From positions 1 to 46,085 of the forward strand of contig CALHXW010000099.1 of assembly GCA_938040325.1 (NCBI GenBank): 46,085 nucleotides of DNA, read 5' to 3'. Origin of the DNA: an uncultured bacterium (GTDB lineage Bacteria; Myxococcota_A; UBA9042; PHBI01). The translations under genes were made by a program, and so were the position numbers. This document shows positions 20,267 to 28,652 of the stretch, piece after piece. Positions within the stretch are counted from its first letter, which is position 1. Each line of letters begins with the position of its first letter. The notes beneath the pieces are model-generated. The model was given only the letters and a program-made list of their open reading frames with translations, searched no databases and was not told the origin of the DNA.

Positions 20267-21631
20267 GTGAACATGTCCCTCGTTGTCGTCGGACTCAACC
20301 ATCGCGTGGCGCCTGTCGATCTGCGTGAGAGCTTCGCTGTTCCGGCCGATCGTCTCGCGGAGATGAACCGGAAGCTCGTCGACGCGCCGTCGATCTCTGA
20401 GGCGATGGTCCTGTCGACGTGCAATCGCGTCGAGTTCTACGCGGTCCCTACCGATCCCGATGCGGTCGAGGGCGAGCTGGAGCGCCTGCTGGGCTCTGAC
20501 CGGGGCCTGGATCCGCGACTCTTGGCGTCATGCAGCTACGTCCTTCGCGGAGAAGATGCGCTGCTGCACCTCATGCGGGTGTGCGCCAGCCTCGACTCCC
20601 TCGTCGTGGGCGAAGCCCAGATCCTCGGCCAGGTGAAAGACGCCGCACGGAACGCGCGCGACGCAGGCACCATCGGCCCCTTCCTCGATCGGGTGCTCCA
20701 GTCTGCGTTTAGCGCCGCCAAGGAAGTTCGAACCAAGACGGCGATTGCAGAGGCGACCGTGTCCATCGGATCCGTCGCCGTCGACTTGGCGCGGCGCATC
20801 TTTCCGAGCCTCGACACCTGCCGGGTTCTGATGCTGGGGGCCGGCAAGATGGGACAGGTGACCGCGCGCGCACTTGCGTCCGCCGGCGTCTCTCGCGTCT
20901 ACATCGCGTCCCGAACTTACGCCCGTGCACGCGAGCTGGCCGATGGCCACGGGTGGATCGCCCGTGACTTCGCCGAAGTCGACGACCTGCTCGCCAGCGT
21001 CGACGTTGTCATCACCTCCACCGGCGCGTCGCGACCCATCTTGGGGGTCAAGCAGATGCGTGCGGTCGTGAAGCGCCGCCGGTACAAGCCGCTCTTCATC
21101 GTCGATATCGCGGTTCCCAGGGATGTCGCCGCTGGTGTCGGTGAGCTCGACAGCGTCTACCTCTACAACATCGACGACCTCGAGCAGCTGAGCCAGGCCA
21201 ACTTGGCTCAGCGCAAGTCCGAGGCCGAGGCGGCGGAGGCGATCGTTGCGGCGCGCCTCGCAGAGCTTGGGCAGTGGCAGCGGACACTGGTGGTCAAGCC
21301 GGTGATCGCCGCCATTCGCGGCAGGGCGGAGACCATCACGCGGGAGGCGCTCGACAAGTCGTTTCGGCGCGGGCTCTCGGAGCTGGACGAGGCCCAACGT
21401 GGCGCGGTCGAAGCCGCGGTGAAAGCAGCCGTGAACAAGCTCCTGCATCCCGCGATGAGTGCTCTTCGAGAGCAAGCTGCTGAAGGGGAGGGGCTTGAGC
21501 TTGCGCGCGCGGCAGAGCGTCTGTACGGCGTGACGGCGCGGCCTCCAGCGGTCTTGACCGCTGCGCCATCCCCAAAGGCCGACGGCGCGTCCGCGCCTGC
21601 GGCGACCCCACCGACAGAGGACACGGAATGA
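20267..21631 (+). CDS. hemA: Glutamyl-tRNA reductase
   Basis: Reduces glutamyl-tRNA to glutamate-1-semialdehyde, the first committed step of C5-pathway tetrapyrrole synthesis. 454 residues, normal. AGGAGG is five bases before GTG 20267; an ATG at 20273 would be further away. Motifs are GLNHRVAPVDLRE, VLSTCNRVEFY with the catalytic Cys (about 52), LVVGEAQILGQVK, the NADPH loop MLGAGKMGQ, and VDIAVPRDV. The C-terminus carries an Ala/Pro-rich tail of about 35 residues. It overlaps hemC by 4 bp. Confidence 0.97.
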   Translation: MNMSLVVVGLNHRVAPVDLRESFAVPADRLAEMNRKLVDAPSISEAMVLSTCNRVEFYAVPTDPDAVEGELERLLGSDRGLDPRLLASCSYVLRGEDALLHLMRVCASLDSLVVGEAQILGQVKDAARNARDAGTIGPFLDRVLQSAFSAAKEVRTKTAIAEATVSIGSVAVDLARRIFPSLDTCRVLMLGAGKMGQVTARALASAGVSRVYIASRTYARARELADGHGWIARDFAEVDDLLASVDVVITSTGASRPILGVKQMRAVVKRRRYKPLFIVDIAVPRDVAAGVGELDSVYLYNIDDLEQLSQANLAQRKSEAEAAEAIVAARLAELGQWQRTLVVKPVIAAIRGRAETITREALDKSFRRGLSELDEAQRGAVEAAVKAAVNKLLHPAMSALREQAAEGEGLELARAAERLYGVTARPPAVLTAAPSPKADGASAPAATPPTEDTE

Positions 21632-22578
21632 AGCTTGTCATTGGCACACGCGGGAGCGCTCTCGCCCTCTGGCAGGCACGACACATACGGGACCGGCTGC
21701 TGGCCGAGACCGACGCCGATGATGTCACCCTGGAGGTGATCTCGACCAAGGGCGACCGGATCCAGAACGTCTCGCTGGCCAAGGTCGGAGGCAAGGGGCT
21801 CTTCGTCAAAGAGATTGAAGCTGCGCTCTACGAAAAGACGATCGATCTGGCCGTTCACTCGATGAAGGACATGCCCTCGGAGCTTCCGCCGGGGCTGGTG
21901 ATCGGCGCGGTGCCAGAGCGTGCCAATCCGCTCGACGCTTGGGTTGCGCGGGCGGGCGACAGCGACGCCCAGATGCTGTCGAAGCTGCCTCATGGGTCCG
22001 TGGTTGGGACGTCGAGCCTGCGGCGAGCTGCGCAGCTGCTGGCAGAGCGCCCCGACGTGACGATCTTGCCAATCCGAGGCAACGTCGACACACGCTTGGC
22101 CAAGCTCGACGAAGGCGTTGACGGTCTCCGCGCCATTATCCTGGCGTGCGCAGGACTTGAGCGACTCGGATGGTCTGAGCGCATCACGGAAGCCATTCCG
22201 TCCCGGGGGATGCTGCCGGCTGTCGGGCAGGGGGCTCTGGCGATCGAGTGTCGCGAGGGAGATGAGCGCGTGCTCGGCGTGCTCGCGCACCTCGACCATA
22301 CCGCCACCCGTCGAGCTGTTGAGGCTGAGCGGGCGTTCCTCAGGACCGTTGAGGGCAGCTGTCAGATCCCGGTGGGGGGCTTTGCCGAGATCGACGAGGC
22401 GCAGGATCTGCTGACGCTCCGCACGCTCCTTGCGGCGCCGGACGGCACCACCATCCTAAGCGACGAGCGCGCTGGGCCGGTCAGCTCAGCGGTTGCGCTC
22501 GGCCAGGCTGCCGGCGAGTCGTTGCTCGCCCAGGGGGGGCGCGAGCTCCTCGATGCCCTGCTGGGTCACGATGGTTGA
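21628..22578 (+). CDS. hemC: Hydroxymethylbilane synthase (porphobilinogen deaminase)
   Basis: Condenses four porphobilinogens into hydroxymethylbilane. 316 residues, normal. Motifs are GTRGSALALWQA, the active-site lid region KGLFVKEIEAAL, DLAVHSMKDMPSELP, GTSSLRRAAQL, RGNVDTRL, and GSCQIPVGGFA, whose Cys (about 245) binds the dipyrromethane cofactor. Its start overlaps hemA (ATGA) and its end overlaps the next gene by 8 bp, so the three are translationally coupled. Confidence 0.97.
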   Translation: MKLVIGTRGSALALWQARHIRDRLLAETDADDVTLEVISTKGDRIQNVSLAKVGGKGLFVKEIEAALYEKTIDLAVHSMKDMPSELPPGLVIGAVPERANPLDAWVARAGDSDAQMLSKLPHGSVVGTSSLRRAAQLLAERPDVTILPIRGNVDTRLAKLDEGVDGLRAIILACAGLERLGWSERITEAIPSRGMLPAVGQGALAIECREGDERVLGVLAHLDHTATRRAVEAERAFLRTVEGSCQIPVGGFAEIDEAQDLLTLRTLLAAPDGTTILSDERAGPVSSAVALGQAAGESLLAQGGRELLDALLGHDG

Positions 22579-24175
22579 GCGAACAGGTGGCGTAGACCCA
22601 GCGACACCGAGCGTAAACAGAGCCGCTGAGCCAGCGCTCGTGAGTCTCGTTGGCGCAGGTCCTGGCGACCCTGGTTTGCTCACGCTGCGTGGCAAGGCGG
22701 CGATCGAGCGGGCGGACGTGGTGCTCTACGACTACCTCGCGAGCTCGGCATTGCTCTCGGCGCTGCCCGTGATCGGGCAGGAGCGGATCCATGTAGGCAA
22801 GCGCGCCGGCGCCGGCCACTCGCAGCAGCTCGACATCAATGCGCTGATGGTCAAGCGCGCGCTGCTAGGACAGCGGGTCGTGCGGCTCAAAGGGGGGGAC
22901 CCCTTCGTGTTTGGCCGGGGCGGCGAGGAAGCCCAAGCCTGTGTGGCGGCCGGGGTGCCCTTCGAGATTGTTCCTGGCGTCACGTCAGCTATCGGGGCGC
23001 CCGCTTACGCTGGAATCCCCGTGACCCATCGCGAGGTGGCGAGCTGCGTGACGTTCGTCACCGGCCATGAGCGCGAGGCCGCCGATGGCTCCAGTGCGGA
23101 CTCTGCTGCGTCGGATGAGCGCGTTGATTGGCATGCGCTGGCGCAGCTACGCTCGACGCTGGTTGTGTTGATGGGCGTGCAGCGAGTGGCGCGCTGGTCC
23201 AAGGCGCTGATCGCGGGTGGGCGGGCGGCTGACACGCCCGTGGCCTTCATTCGGTGGGGGACGACGCCGCGCCAGCATGTCCTCACGACGACCCTGGAAG
23301 AGGCGACGGCTGCGGTCCACGCGAGCGGTCTCGCGCCACCAGCGGTCGCAGTCATCGGGAAAGTCGTTGAGCTTGCCGACAGCCTTGAGTGGTTCTCAGG
23401 GCGGCCGCTCTTTGGTCATGTTGTTGCGTTGACACGCGCCGCCAAGGGTGGCGACGACAGCGCTGCCGAGCGCCTGCGGCAGGCTGGAGCGGTCGTGATT
23501 CGTCTGCCGCTAACGCAGCAGGAGGATCGTGGCGAGGAGCGCCTCGACGCTTGCTTCCGGGCGCTGTCCGCCACGGATCTCGTGTTCACAAGTGCCAACG
23601 GCGTGCGTGCCGTCCGTCGCTCGCTTGAGCGCTGCTCGCTCGATGCGCGCAGCCTGCATGGTGTGCGGACGTGGGCCGTTGGGCCAGCCACCGCCGGTGC
23701 CATGCGGCGCGAGCTCGGGCTCGCCGCTGACATCGTGGCCGCTGTGGCGACCGGCGAGGGCCTCGTGGCTGAGGCGAAGCGCGTCGGTGTGTCAGGCGCA
23801 CGGTTTTTGTTTCCTGCGGCAGAGCAGGCCCGGCGCGTGGTGCCAGAAGGACTCGCCGCACTTGGCGCGTCGGTTGACGAGGTGGCCGCCTATGCGACGG
23901 TTCCCACGACCAGCGCCGTGTCGAGGTTGCTCACTGCCCAGGAAGAGGGCCTGTCGCTCATCACGCTCGCCTCTCCCAGCGCTACGAGTGCGTTGGTGAC
24001 GGCGCTGGGCGCCGCAGGACTCGCCCTCGACACGTGGCCCGTTGCCGCGATCGGGCCGACGACTGCAGCCGCCGCGGTCGCTGCAGGACTGAAGGTGTCG
24101 GTCATCGCCAAGCCCTACTCGATGGTTGGCCTCGCTGATGCGATCATCGGAGCAGCCGAGGATGGCGCGATCTGA
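22571..24175 (+). CDS. Fused uroporphyrinogen-III C-methyltransferase / uroporphyrinogen-III synthase
   Basis: A bifunctional CobA-HemD protein of 534 residues. Residues about 20-270 are the SAM-dependent methylase: [63 protein letters not shown]. From about 280 the HemD-like synthase begins ([15 protein letters not shown]), with [32 protein letters not shown] and IGPTTAAA. One product thus makes uroporphyrinogen III from the HemC product and can methylate it toward siroheme or cobalamin. A longer frame to 22493 lies inside hemC; the ATG at 22571 is preferred. The stop is embedded in a perfect palindrome. Confidence 0.95.
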   Translation: MVERTGGVDPATPSVNRAAEPALVSLVGAGPGDPGLLTLRGKAAIERADVVLYDYLASSALLSALPVIGQERIHVGKRAGAGHSQQLDINALMVKRALLGQRVVRLKGGDPFVFGRGGEEAQACVAAGVPFEIVPGVTSAIGAPAYAGIPVTHREVASCVTFVTGHEREAADGSSADSAASDERVDWHALAQLRSTLVVLMGVQRVARWSKALIAGGRAADTPVAFIRWGTTPRQHVLTTTLEEATAAVHASGLAPPAVAVIGKVVELADSLEWFSGRPLFGHVVALTRAAKGGDDSAAERLRQAGAVVIRLPLTQQEDRGEERLDACFRALSATDLVFTSANGVRAVRRSLERCSLDARSLHGVRTWAVGPATAGAMRRELGLAADIVAAVATGEGLVAEAKRVGVSGARFLFPAAEQARRVVPEGLAALGASVDEVAAYATVPTTSAVSRLLTAQEEGLSLITLASPSATSALVTALGAAGLALDTWPVAAIGPTTAAAAVAAGLKVSVIAKPYSMVGLADAIIGAAEDGAI

Positions 24176-24192
24176 CGCGCCATGGCGCGTCA
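24173..24192. repeat. Perfect 20-bp palindrome at the cobA-hemD stop
   Basis: TGACGCGCCATGGCGCGTCA is self-complementary and begins with the TGA stop of the fusion gene. It lacks a loop and T-run. It could be a protein-binding site or part of a weak termination structure. From 24193 to 24480 I see no gene or other signal. Confidence 0.6.
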
Positions 24193-24480
24193 CCGCCGCG
24201 GCTGGGCGTGTTGCGGCGCCCGGCCAGGTTGATTCGTCGGTGCGCCGAGGCGAGACTCACGGCGCGAGGGTGCAGGACTGGCGGGCCACTTCAGGTCCGA
24301 GGAACGTAGAGGTTCGTTGGACGCCGGGTGTGCCGGCGGCTCCACCTGACCGCGTGCCGCCGAAATTGTCCTCCTGCATTTAGAGGCGCGGCCGTGCCGG
24401 CGCACGACGGGGTCTCTCGTCCGCTTCAATTCGCAGGGGCACGCCTTGCGGTGCCGTCCTTCCCTCGCCACACTCAGCCC

Positions 24481-25356
24481 ATGAGCTTGACCTACTACCG
24501 TCGGATCACCGAGGGCTGCGCGCCCTTCGTGATCGCCCGCGGCGCGATCGTCGATGACCTTGAGCTGTCGCCGCTCGGTCTGTCGATCGACCATGTCTAT
24601 GACCCGCAGCTTGTTGCCCACGGGCCGTTCATGCAGCTCGTTCAGCACCTCGATCTGATGGCCTATGGGCCACGGGCGCTGTCGATGCCGTCGTGGGTCT
24701 TCTACGACTGCGCGGTCGTCCCAGGTGCTGTCTTCGGTTTCGGCCGCATGGCTTCGGACCTCGAGCCATGGGTCCGTTCGTCGATGCAGGTTCCTGACGA
24801 CTATGACGGGCTTGTTCCGATGTCGCTCTTTACGGCTATTCCGATGGCACACCGCAAAGCGCAGCTCGTCTACAGCCTGTGCTCGATCAACCAAGTGGCG
24901 CCGGGGGCTGCTCCGGAAGGGCTCTGGCGACTCACGCTCGCCGCGGGCACTGCTGCACTCGGTATCGAGGTGATGGTTGCGACGGCGCAGTGGCGCTCAG
25001 CACAGCTCGGGCTCTACGCCAACCTTGGGCCGCTCAAGGTCATGACCGCCTGGACGCCTGCTCACGACATCCCGGAGACCACGACCTTCTACGTGTTTTG
25101 CGATGACGACGCGCGGCAGCGACTCCTCAGGGGGGACTTGGTCTCTCAAGACGCGGTCGGCCGCTACCTCGATGCCGATGACCGGGCAGCGCTACAAACG
25201 CTCCAAGCAGAGATCGAAGCCGGACTTGAAGCCTGGGTGATGGGCCCCGCCGAGATCCGAGGCTCCGAGACGCGAATACCGATCCATGAGCACGTTGAGC
25301 CAGGCTCACCTCCACCGCGAGCGGCGGACCACTTCGTCAGGCGGTTTCAGGGATGA
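24481..25356 (+). CDS. Conserved protein of unknown function, paralogue 1
   Basis: 291 residues from MSLTYYRRITEGCAP; the upstream frame to 24328 is non-coding in character. No signal peptide or membrane helix. It shares an ordered set of motifs with the next gene: MPSWVFYDCAVVPGAVFGF, SLFTAIPM, YSLCSIN, ATAQW, GLYANLGPLKVMTAWTPAH. I do not recognise the family. The blocks W-V-F-Y-[DN]-C, A-I-P-M and G-P-L-x-[VL]-x-T-x-[WY]-T-P-A-H look like an enzyme core with conserved Cys, Trp, Gln and His. The mixed alpha/beta pattern could suit an acyltransferase or oxygenase-like fold, but that is a guess. The stop overlaps the next start by 4 bp. Confidence 0.75.
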   Translation: MSLTYYRRITEGCAPFVIARGAIVDDLELSPLGLSIDHVYDPQLVAHGPFMQLVQHLDLMAYGPRALSMPSWVFYDCAVVPGAVFGFGRMASDLEPWVRSSMQVPDDYDGLVPMSLFTAIPMAHRKAQLVYSLCSINQVAPGAAPEGLWRLTLAAGTAALGIEVMVATAQWRSAQLGLYANLGPLKVMTAWTPAHDIPETTTFYVFCDDDARQRLLRGDLVSQDAVGRYLDADDRAALQTLQAEIEAGLEAWVMGPAEIRGSETRIPIHEHVEPGSPPPRAADHFVRRFQG

Positions 25357-26198
25357 CGCGCACAATCACCACGAAGAACGACCGTATTTTCGACCAGCTC
25401 GACACGTTCGTCGTCTCGACGAAAGCCAACCGAGAGGTGCTCAACGCCGAGCCCTTCGGCGTGCCGACGCGTTGGTGGGTCGATCCTCACGTCGCAGGCA
25501 ACGCCCTCTTCTTTGAGTTGCTCCAGCGCCTCGACGCACTGACCTTTGGGCCAGAGGGGATGCCCATGGACAAGTGGGTCTTCTACAACTGCGCAGAGCT
25601 CCCAGGCTTCATCTATGGGTTTGCCGCCGAAGCCGAGACGCTCTCAGACCTTGAGCGAGACCTGATGGGGGTCCCGGCGGACTACACTGGGCCCGTCCCG
25701 TTCTCGATGTATATCGCCATTCCGATGCGCGAGCCCGGAACGTGGTTCGGGCACAACCTCGCCAGCCTCAACCGGACGTTTCCGCACCGTGGACTGTCGA
25801 GCCTCGGCACGATCACCAAGTCGGTCGCGCTGAAGGCCTACCGGGTGGAGCGCTTCGTCGGCGCGACACAGTGGCTGTCGAAGGCCCTCTTCATTCACAC
25901 GAAGTTTGGCCCGCTCGACCTTCTGACCACGTACACGCCGGCACACTCGACCTCCGAGACCCTGACGTACGCGTTCGACGTCACCGACGCGTCGCTGCGC
26001 GCGGCGGCGGGTGAGCCTGGCTCGGCGTTGAGCTTTCCTGAGCCCACCGAGCAGCTAGACGCGACCGATGTTGCCGCCATGAAGCGCATTCAGCGTGAGC
26101 TCGAGAGCGGCGCAAAGTGGGAGCTGGTCGGGCCGCCGGCCTACCAGGGGCAGGTCATCCGGCACCCGCTCCGCCGGGTCGCGGCGCCCAAAGGCTGA
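25353..26198 (+). CDS. Conserved protein of unknown function, paralogue 2
   Basis: 281 residues, starting MTRTITTKNDRIFDQL, overlapping the previous gene by 4 bp. It is a diverged duplicate of its neighbour: MDKWVFYNCAELPGFIYGF, SMYIAIPM, NLASLNRTFP, VGATQWLSKALFIHTKFGPL, then TTYTPAHSTSETLTYAFDV. The shared residues point to one fold and perhaps a heteromeric pair. Paralogue 2 has the longer ATQW...IHTKFGPL block. No signal peptide, so probably cytoplasmic. The arrangement as a coupled pair of unlike copies suggests that both are needed. Confidence 0.75.
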   Translation: MTRTITTKNDRIFDQLDTFVVSTKANREVLNAEPFGVPTRWWVDPHVAGNALFFELLQRLDALTFGPEGMPMDKWVFYNCAELPGFIYGFAAEAETLSDLERDLMGVPADYTGPVPFSMYIAIPMREPGTWFGHNLASLNRTFPHRGLSSLGTITKSVALKAYRVERFVGATQWLSKALFIHTKFGPLDLLTTYTPAHSTSETLTYAFDVTDASLRAAAGEPGSALSFPEPTEQLDATDVAAMKRIQRELESGAKWELVGPPAYQGQVIRHPLRRVAAPKG

Positions 26199-26233
26199 TC
26201 GCGCAACCGGTCCCTGGATGCGGACCACGCGTC

Positions 26234-26427
26234 CTAGAAACAAGCGCTACTTCCGGCTGAAGCGTCCTATCTATGGACCACAGCAGCGTACGGGGCGGTT
26301 GCTTCGCTCACTCGGACTCAACGATGGGTGCATCGTCGAGTTCAGGTGAGCGAAGCGAACGCACGGACGTCGCTGGCGAGGGCATCGCCCAAGCCGCAGC
26401 CGGAAAGAGCGCTTGTTTTGGGGCTAG
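26234..26427. repeat. Dispersed repeat, copy 2
   Basis: The left end CTAGAAACAAGCGCT (26234-26248) and right end AGCGCTTGTTTTGGGGCTAG (26408-26427) are inverted copies. The right 94 bp (26329-26422) nearly match 40063-40150. It fills the gap between paralogue 2 and the convergent argF, and its last bases contain the argF stop codon (CTA at 26424-26426 on the plus strand). Confidence 0.8.
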
Positions 26428-27353
26428 TCGCCCATCAGGGTGATCATGATCGCCTTCTGCATGTGCAGGCGGTTCTCGGCTTGGTCAAAGATGACCGACG
26501 CTGGACCGTCGCAGACCTCGGCGCTCACTTCTTCGCCGCGATGGGCGGGCAGGCAGTGCATGAAGATGGTGCGCTGATCGGCAACCGCCATGAGCGCAGC
26601 ATTCACCTCGAAGCCGGCAAAGTCTCGAACGCGCTTTTCTTGCTCGTCCTCTTGGCCCATCGAGGCCCACACGTCGGTGTAGACCACGTGAGCGCCCGCG
26701 ACAGCGGCTGCAGGGTCCGTCGTCTCGATGACGCTGGCGTTCATGGAGCTCGCAGTTGCCTTAGCCGACGCGACGATCTCTGGGTCCATCCAGTAGCCTT
26801 CAGGTGCGGCACACGCGAACGTCATGCCCACCTTCGCAGCCGCGAGTGCAAGCGAGTGAGCCATGTTGTTGCCGTCACCGACATAGGCCATCTTCAAGTC
26901 GCCCAGCTCGAGACCGTGCTCCTCATCGAAGTGCTCTTCGATGGTCTGCAGGTCCGCGAGTGCCTGACAGGGATGCGTGAGGTCGGTGAGCCCGTTGATG
27001 ACCGGAATCGAAGCAAACTCCGCCAAGGTCGTCACGTCGCTGTGCGCGTAGGTTCGCGCCATGATGCCGTCGACGTAGCGACTAAGGACCTGTGCCGTGT
27101 CGCTCAGTGGCTCGCCACGTCCGAGCTGGATGTCGCGTCCGCTGAGAAAGAGCGCCGAGCCACCAAGCTGGCTCATGCCCACCTCGAAGCTCACGCGCGT
27201 TCGAGTCGAGGACTTCTGGAAGATCATCGCCAGGGTGTGCCCGGAAAGCGTCGAGCGAAACCGCGTCGGGTGGGCCTTGACGTCATGAGCGAGCTTTAGC
27301 AGCGCACGCACATCTTCGGTCGTCAGGTCTGCAATGGTCACCAGGTCTTTCAT
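26424..27353 (-). CDS. argF: Ornithine carbamoyltransferase
   Basis: Transfers the carbamoyl group to ornithine to give citrulline, or the reverse in catabolic pathways. 309 residues, normal. The carbamoyl-phosphate loop SSTRTRVSFE (STRTR at 49-53), SGRDIQLGRGEPLSDTAQVL, HPCQALADLQT, GDGNNMAHS and the ornithine loop HCLPAHRGEE (about 267) are all intact. The start overlaps the arcC stop by 4 bp. The stop codon TAG is provided by the end of the dispersed repeat. Pairing with carbamate kinase hints at a catabolic or reversible role, but argH also occurs in the window, so an anabolic role is equally possible. Confidence 0.96.
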   Translation of the reverse strand: MKDLVTIADLTTEDVRALLKLAHDVKAHPTRFRSTLSGHTLAMIFQKSSTRTRVSFEVGMSQLGGSALFLSGRDIQLGRGEPLSDTAQVLSRYVDGIMARTYAHSDVTTLAEFASIPVINGLTDLTHPCQALADLQTIEEHFDEEHGLELGDLKMAYVGDGNNMAHSLALAAAKVGMTFACAAPEGYWMDPEIVASAKATASSMNASVIETTDPAAAVAGAHVVYTDVWASMGQEDEQEKRVRDFAGFEVNAALMAVADQRTIFMHCLPAHRGEEVSAEVCDGPASVIFDQAENRLHMQKAIMITLMGD

Positions 27354-28393
27354 TCGGCCTCCGAGTCCTCGGCATCATCATCTAGTTCAAAGAAGAGCGG
27401 CATTTGTCGCCGCATGGGTGCGTTGTCGACCCTCTTACACACCCGCGTTCCGGCGCGGTCTGCCAGTGCTGCCGTGAACTTTTCTGCACTCGTGATCAGT
27501 GCTGTCGTTCCGCCATCTTCGACGAACTCGAGCGCAGCTTCCACCTTGGGGCCCATGCTTCCCGGGGGGAACTGCCCCGAGTCGATGTAGCCACGCAGCG
27601 ACTCGGCATCGATCCGCTCCAGCGCACGCTGGTCGGTGCGTCCGAAGTTCACGTAGACTTGGTCGACGGCTGTGAGCAGCGCCAGCATCTCGGCACCGAT
27701 GAGCTGGGCCAAGAGTGTCGCCGTGCGGTCCTTGTCGATGACCGCCTCGACGCCTACGAGATCGCCCTTGGGGTCGATGGCGACCGGGATCCCGCCGCCG
27801 CCGCCAGCGATCACCACGTGTGACGCATCGAGCAGCGTCTCGATGGCTTCGATGTTGAGAATCTCTAGCGGGCGCGGACTTGGTACGACCCGCCGCCAGC
27901 CACGTCCGGCGTCTTCCACCATGTGGACGTCGGCCCCCTTCATGAGGGACTTGGCTCGCCACGCGGAGTAAAACGGCCCGACGGGTTTCGTGGGCGTCCG
28001 GAACGCATCGTCGTTGGGATTGATGAGGACCTGGGTTGTGACCACGGTGACGGACTTGTTGACGCCGTGACGGCGGAGCTCGTTTTGGATCTCGGTCGCC
28101 AGCAAGAAGCCGATCGAGCCCTGGGTCGACGCGACACAGACGTCCATCGGGGCAGGCGGTATCTTGGTCGAGGACTCTTCGTTGCGGATGAGCTCGCGGC
28201 CCACCTGAGGTCCGTTGCCGTGGACAACCACGACCTTGAAGCCCTCGCGCACCAGCGTGACCACAGCGCGAGCGGCACGCCTAGCGCTGCGAAGCTGTTC
28301 CCGGTGGGTACCGGTTTGTTCTGGGCGTATGAGCGCGTTTCCGCCGAACGCGAGCACCGCAGACGCAGCTCGTGACACCGTTGGACGCTCCAT
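27350..28393 (-). CDS. arcC: Carbamate kinase
   Basis: Converts carbamoyl phosphate and ADP to ATP, ammonia and CO2, or the reverse. 347 residues, somewhat longer than the typical 310 because of a C-terminal acidic tail (DDDAEDSEAE). Motifs are LAFGGNALIRPEQTGT, VHGNGPQVGRELIRNE, STQGSIGFLLATEIQNEL, VIAGGGGGIPVAI and DKDRTATLLA. arcA (arginine deiminase) is not in the window, so the pathway here is incomplete. ATGA overlap with argF makes a two-gene operon. The gene is divergent from the GH18 gene. No strong ribosome site precedes the ATG. Confidence 0.95.
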   Translation of the reverse strand: MERPTVSRAASAVLAFGGNALIRPEQTGTHREQLRSARRAARAVVTLVREGFKVVVVHGNGPQVGRELIRNEESSTKIPPAPMDVCVASTQGSIGFLLATEIQNELRRHGVNKSVTVVTTQVLINPNDDAFRTPTKPVGPFYSAWRAKSLMKGADVHMVEDAGRGWRRVVPSPRPLEILNIEAIETLLDASHVVIAGGGGGIPVAIDPKGDLVGVEAVIDKDRTATLLAQLIGAEMLALLTAVDQVYVNFGRTDQRALERIDAESLRGYIDSGQFPPGSMGPKVEAALEFVEDGGTTALITSAEKFTAALADRAGTRVCKRVDNAPMRRQMPLFFELDDDAEDSEAE

Positions 28394-28652
28394 GTGATCC
28401 GGTTGTGAAGGGACGCCAGACGAGCGTTGCCCCGTGGGCGCGCATTACCACAGGCCAGTCCCCCTTGCATCCACGTGGGACACGACCGCCTGACACAAAA
28501 GCGGCCGCTCGGTTTTTTGTTCTCGGTGAACCTGTTGCTTTCCAGCGCGTTGCGCCGATCGCGTCGTTGAGCCGCGGGCTGAGAAGTGTCGGCAACGTTG
28601 ACACGAATGTTGCCGCCGGTGTCTTTTCACGACGTCTAGCCCGGCGGTGCTC

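Noticed and set aside
26328-27299. 323-codon plus-strand frame opposite argF
   Set aside because: argF is unambiguous; this frame begins inside the dispersed repeat.
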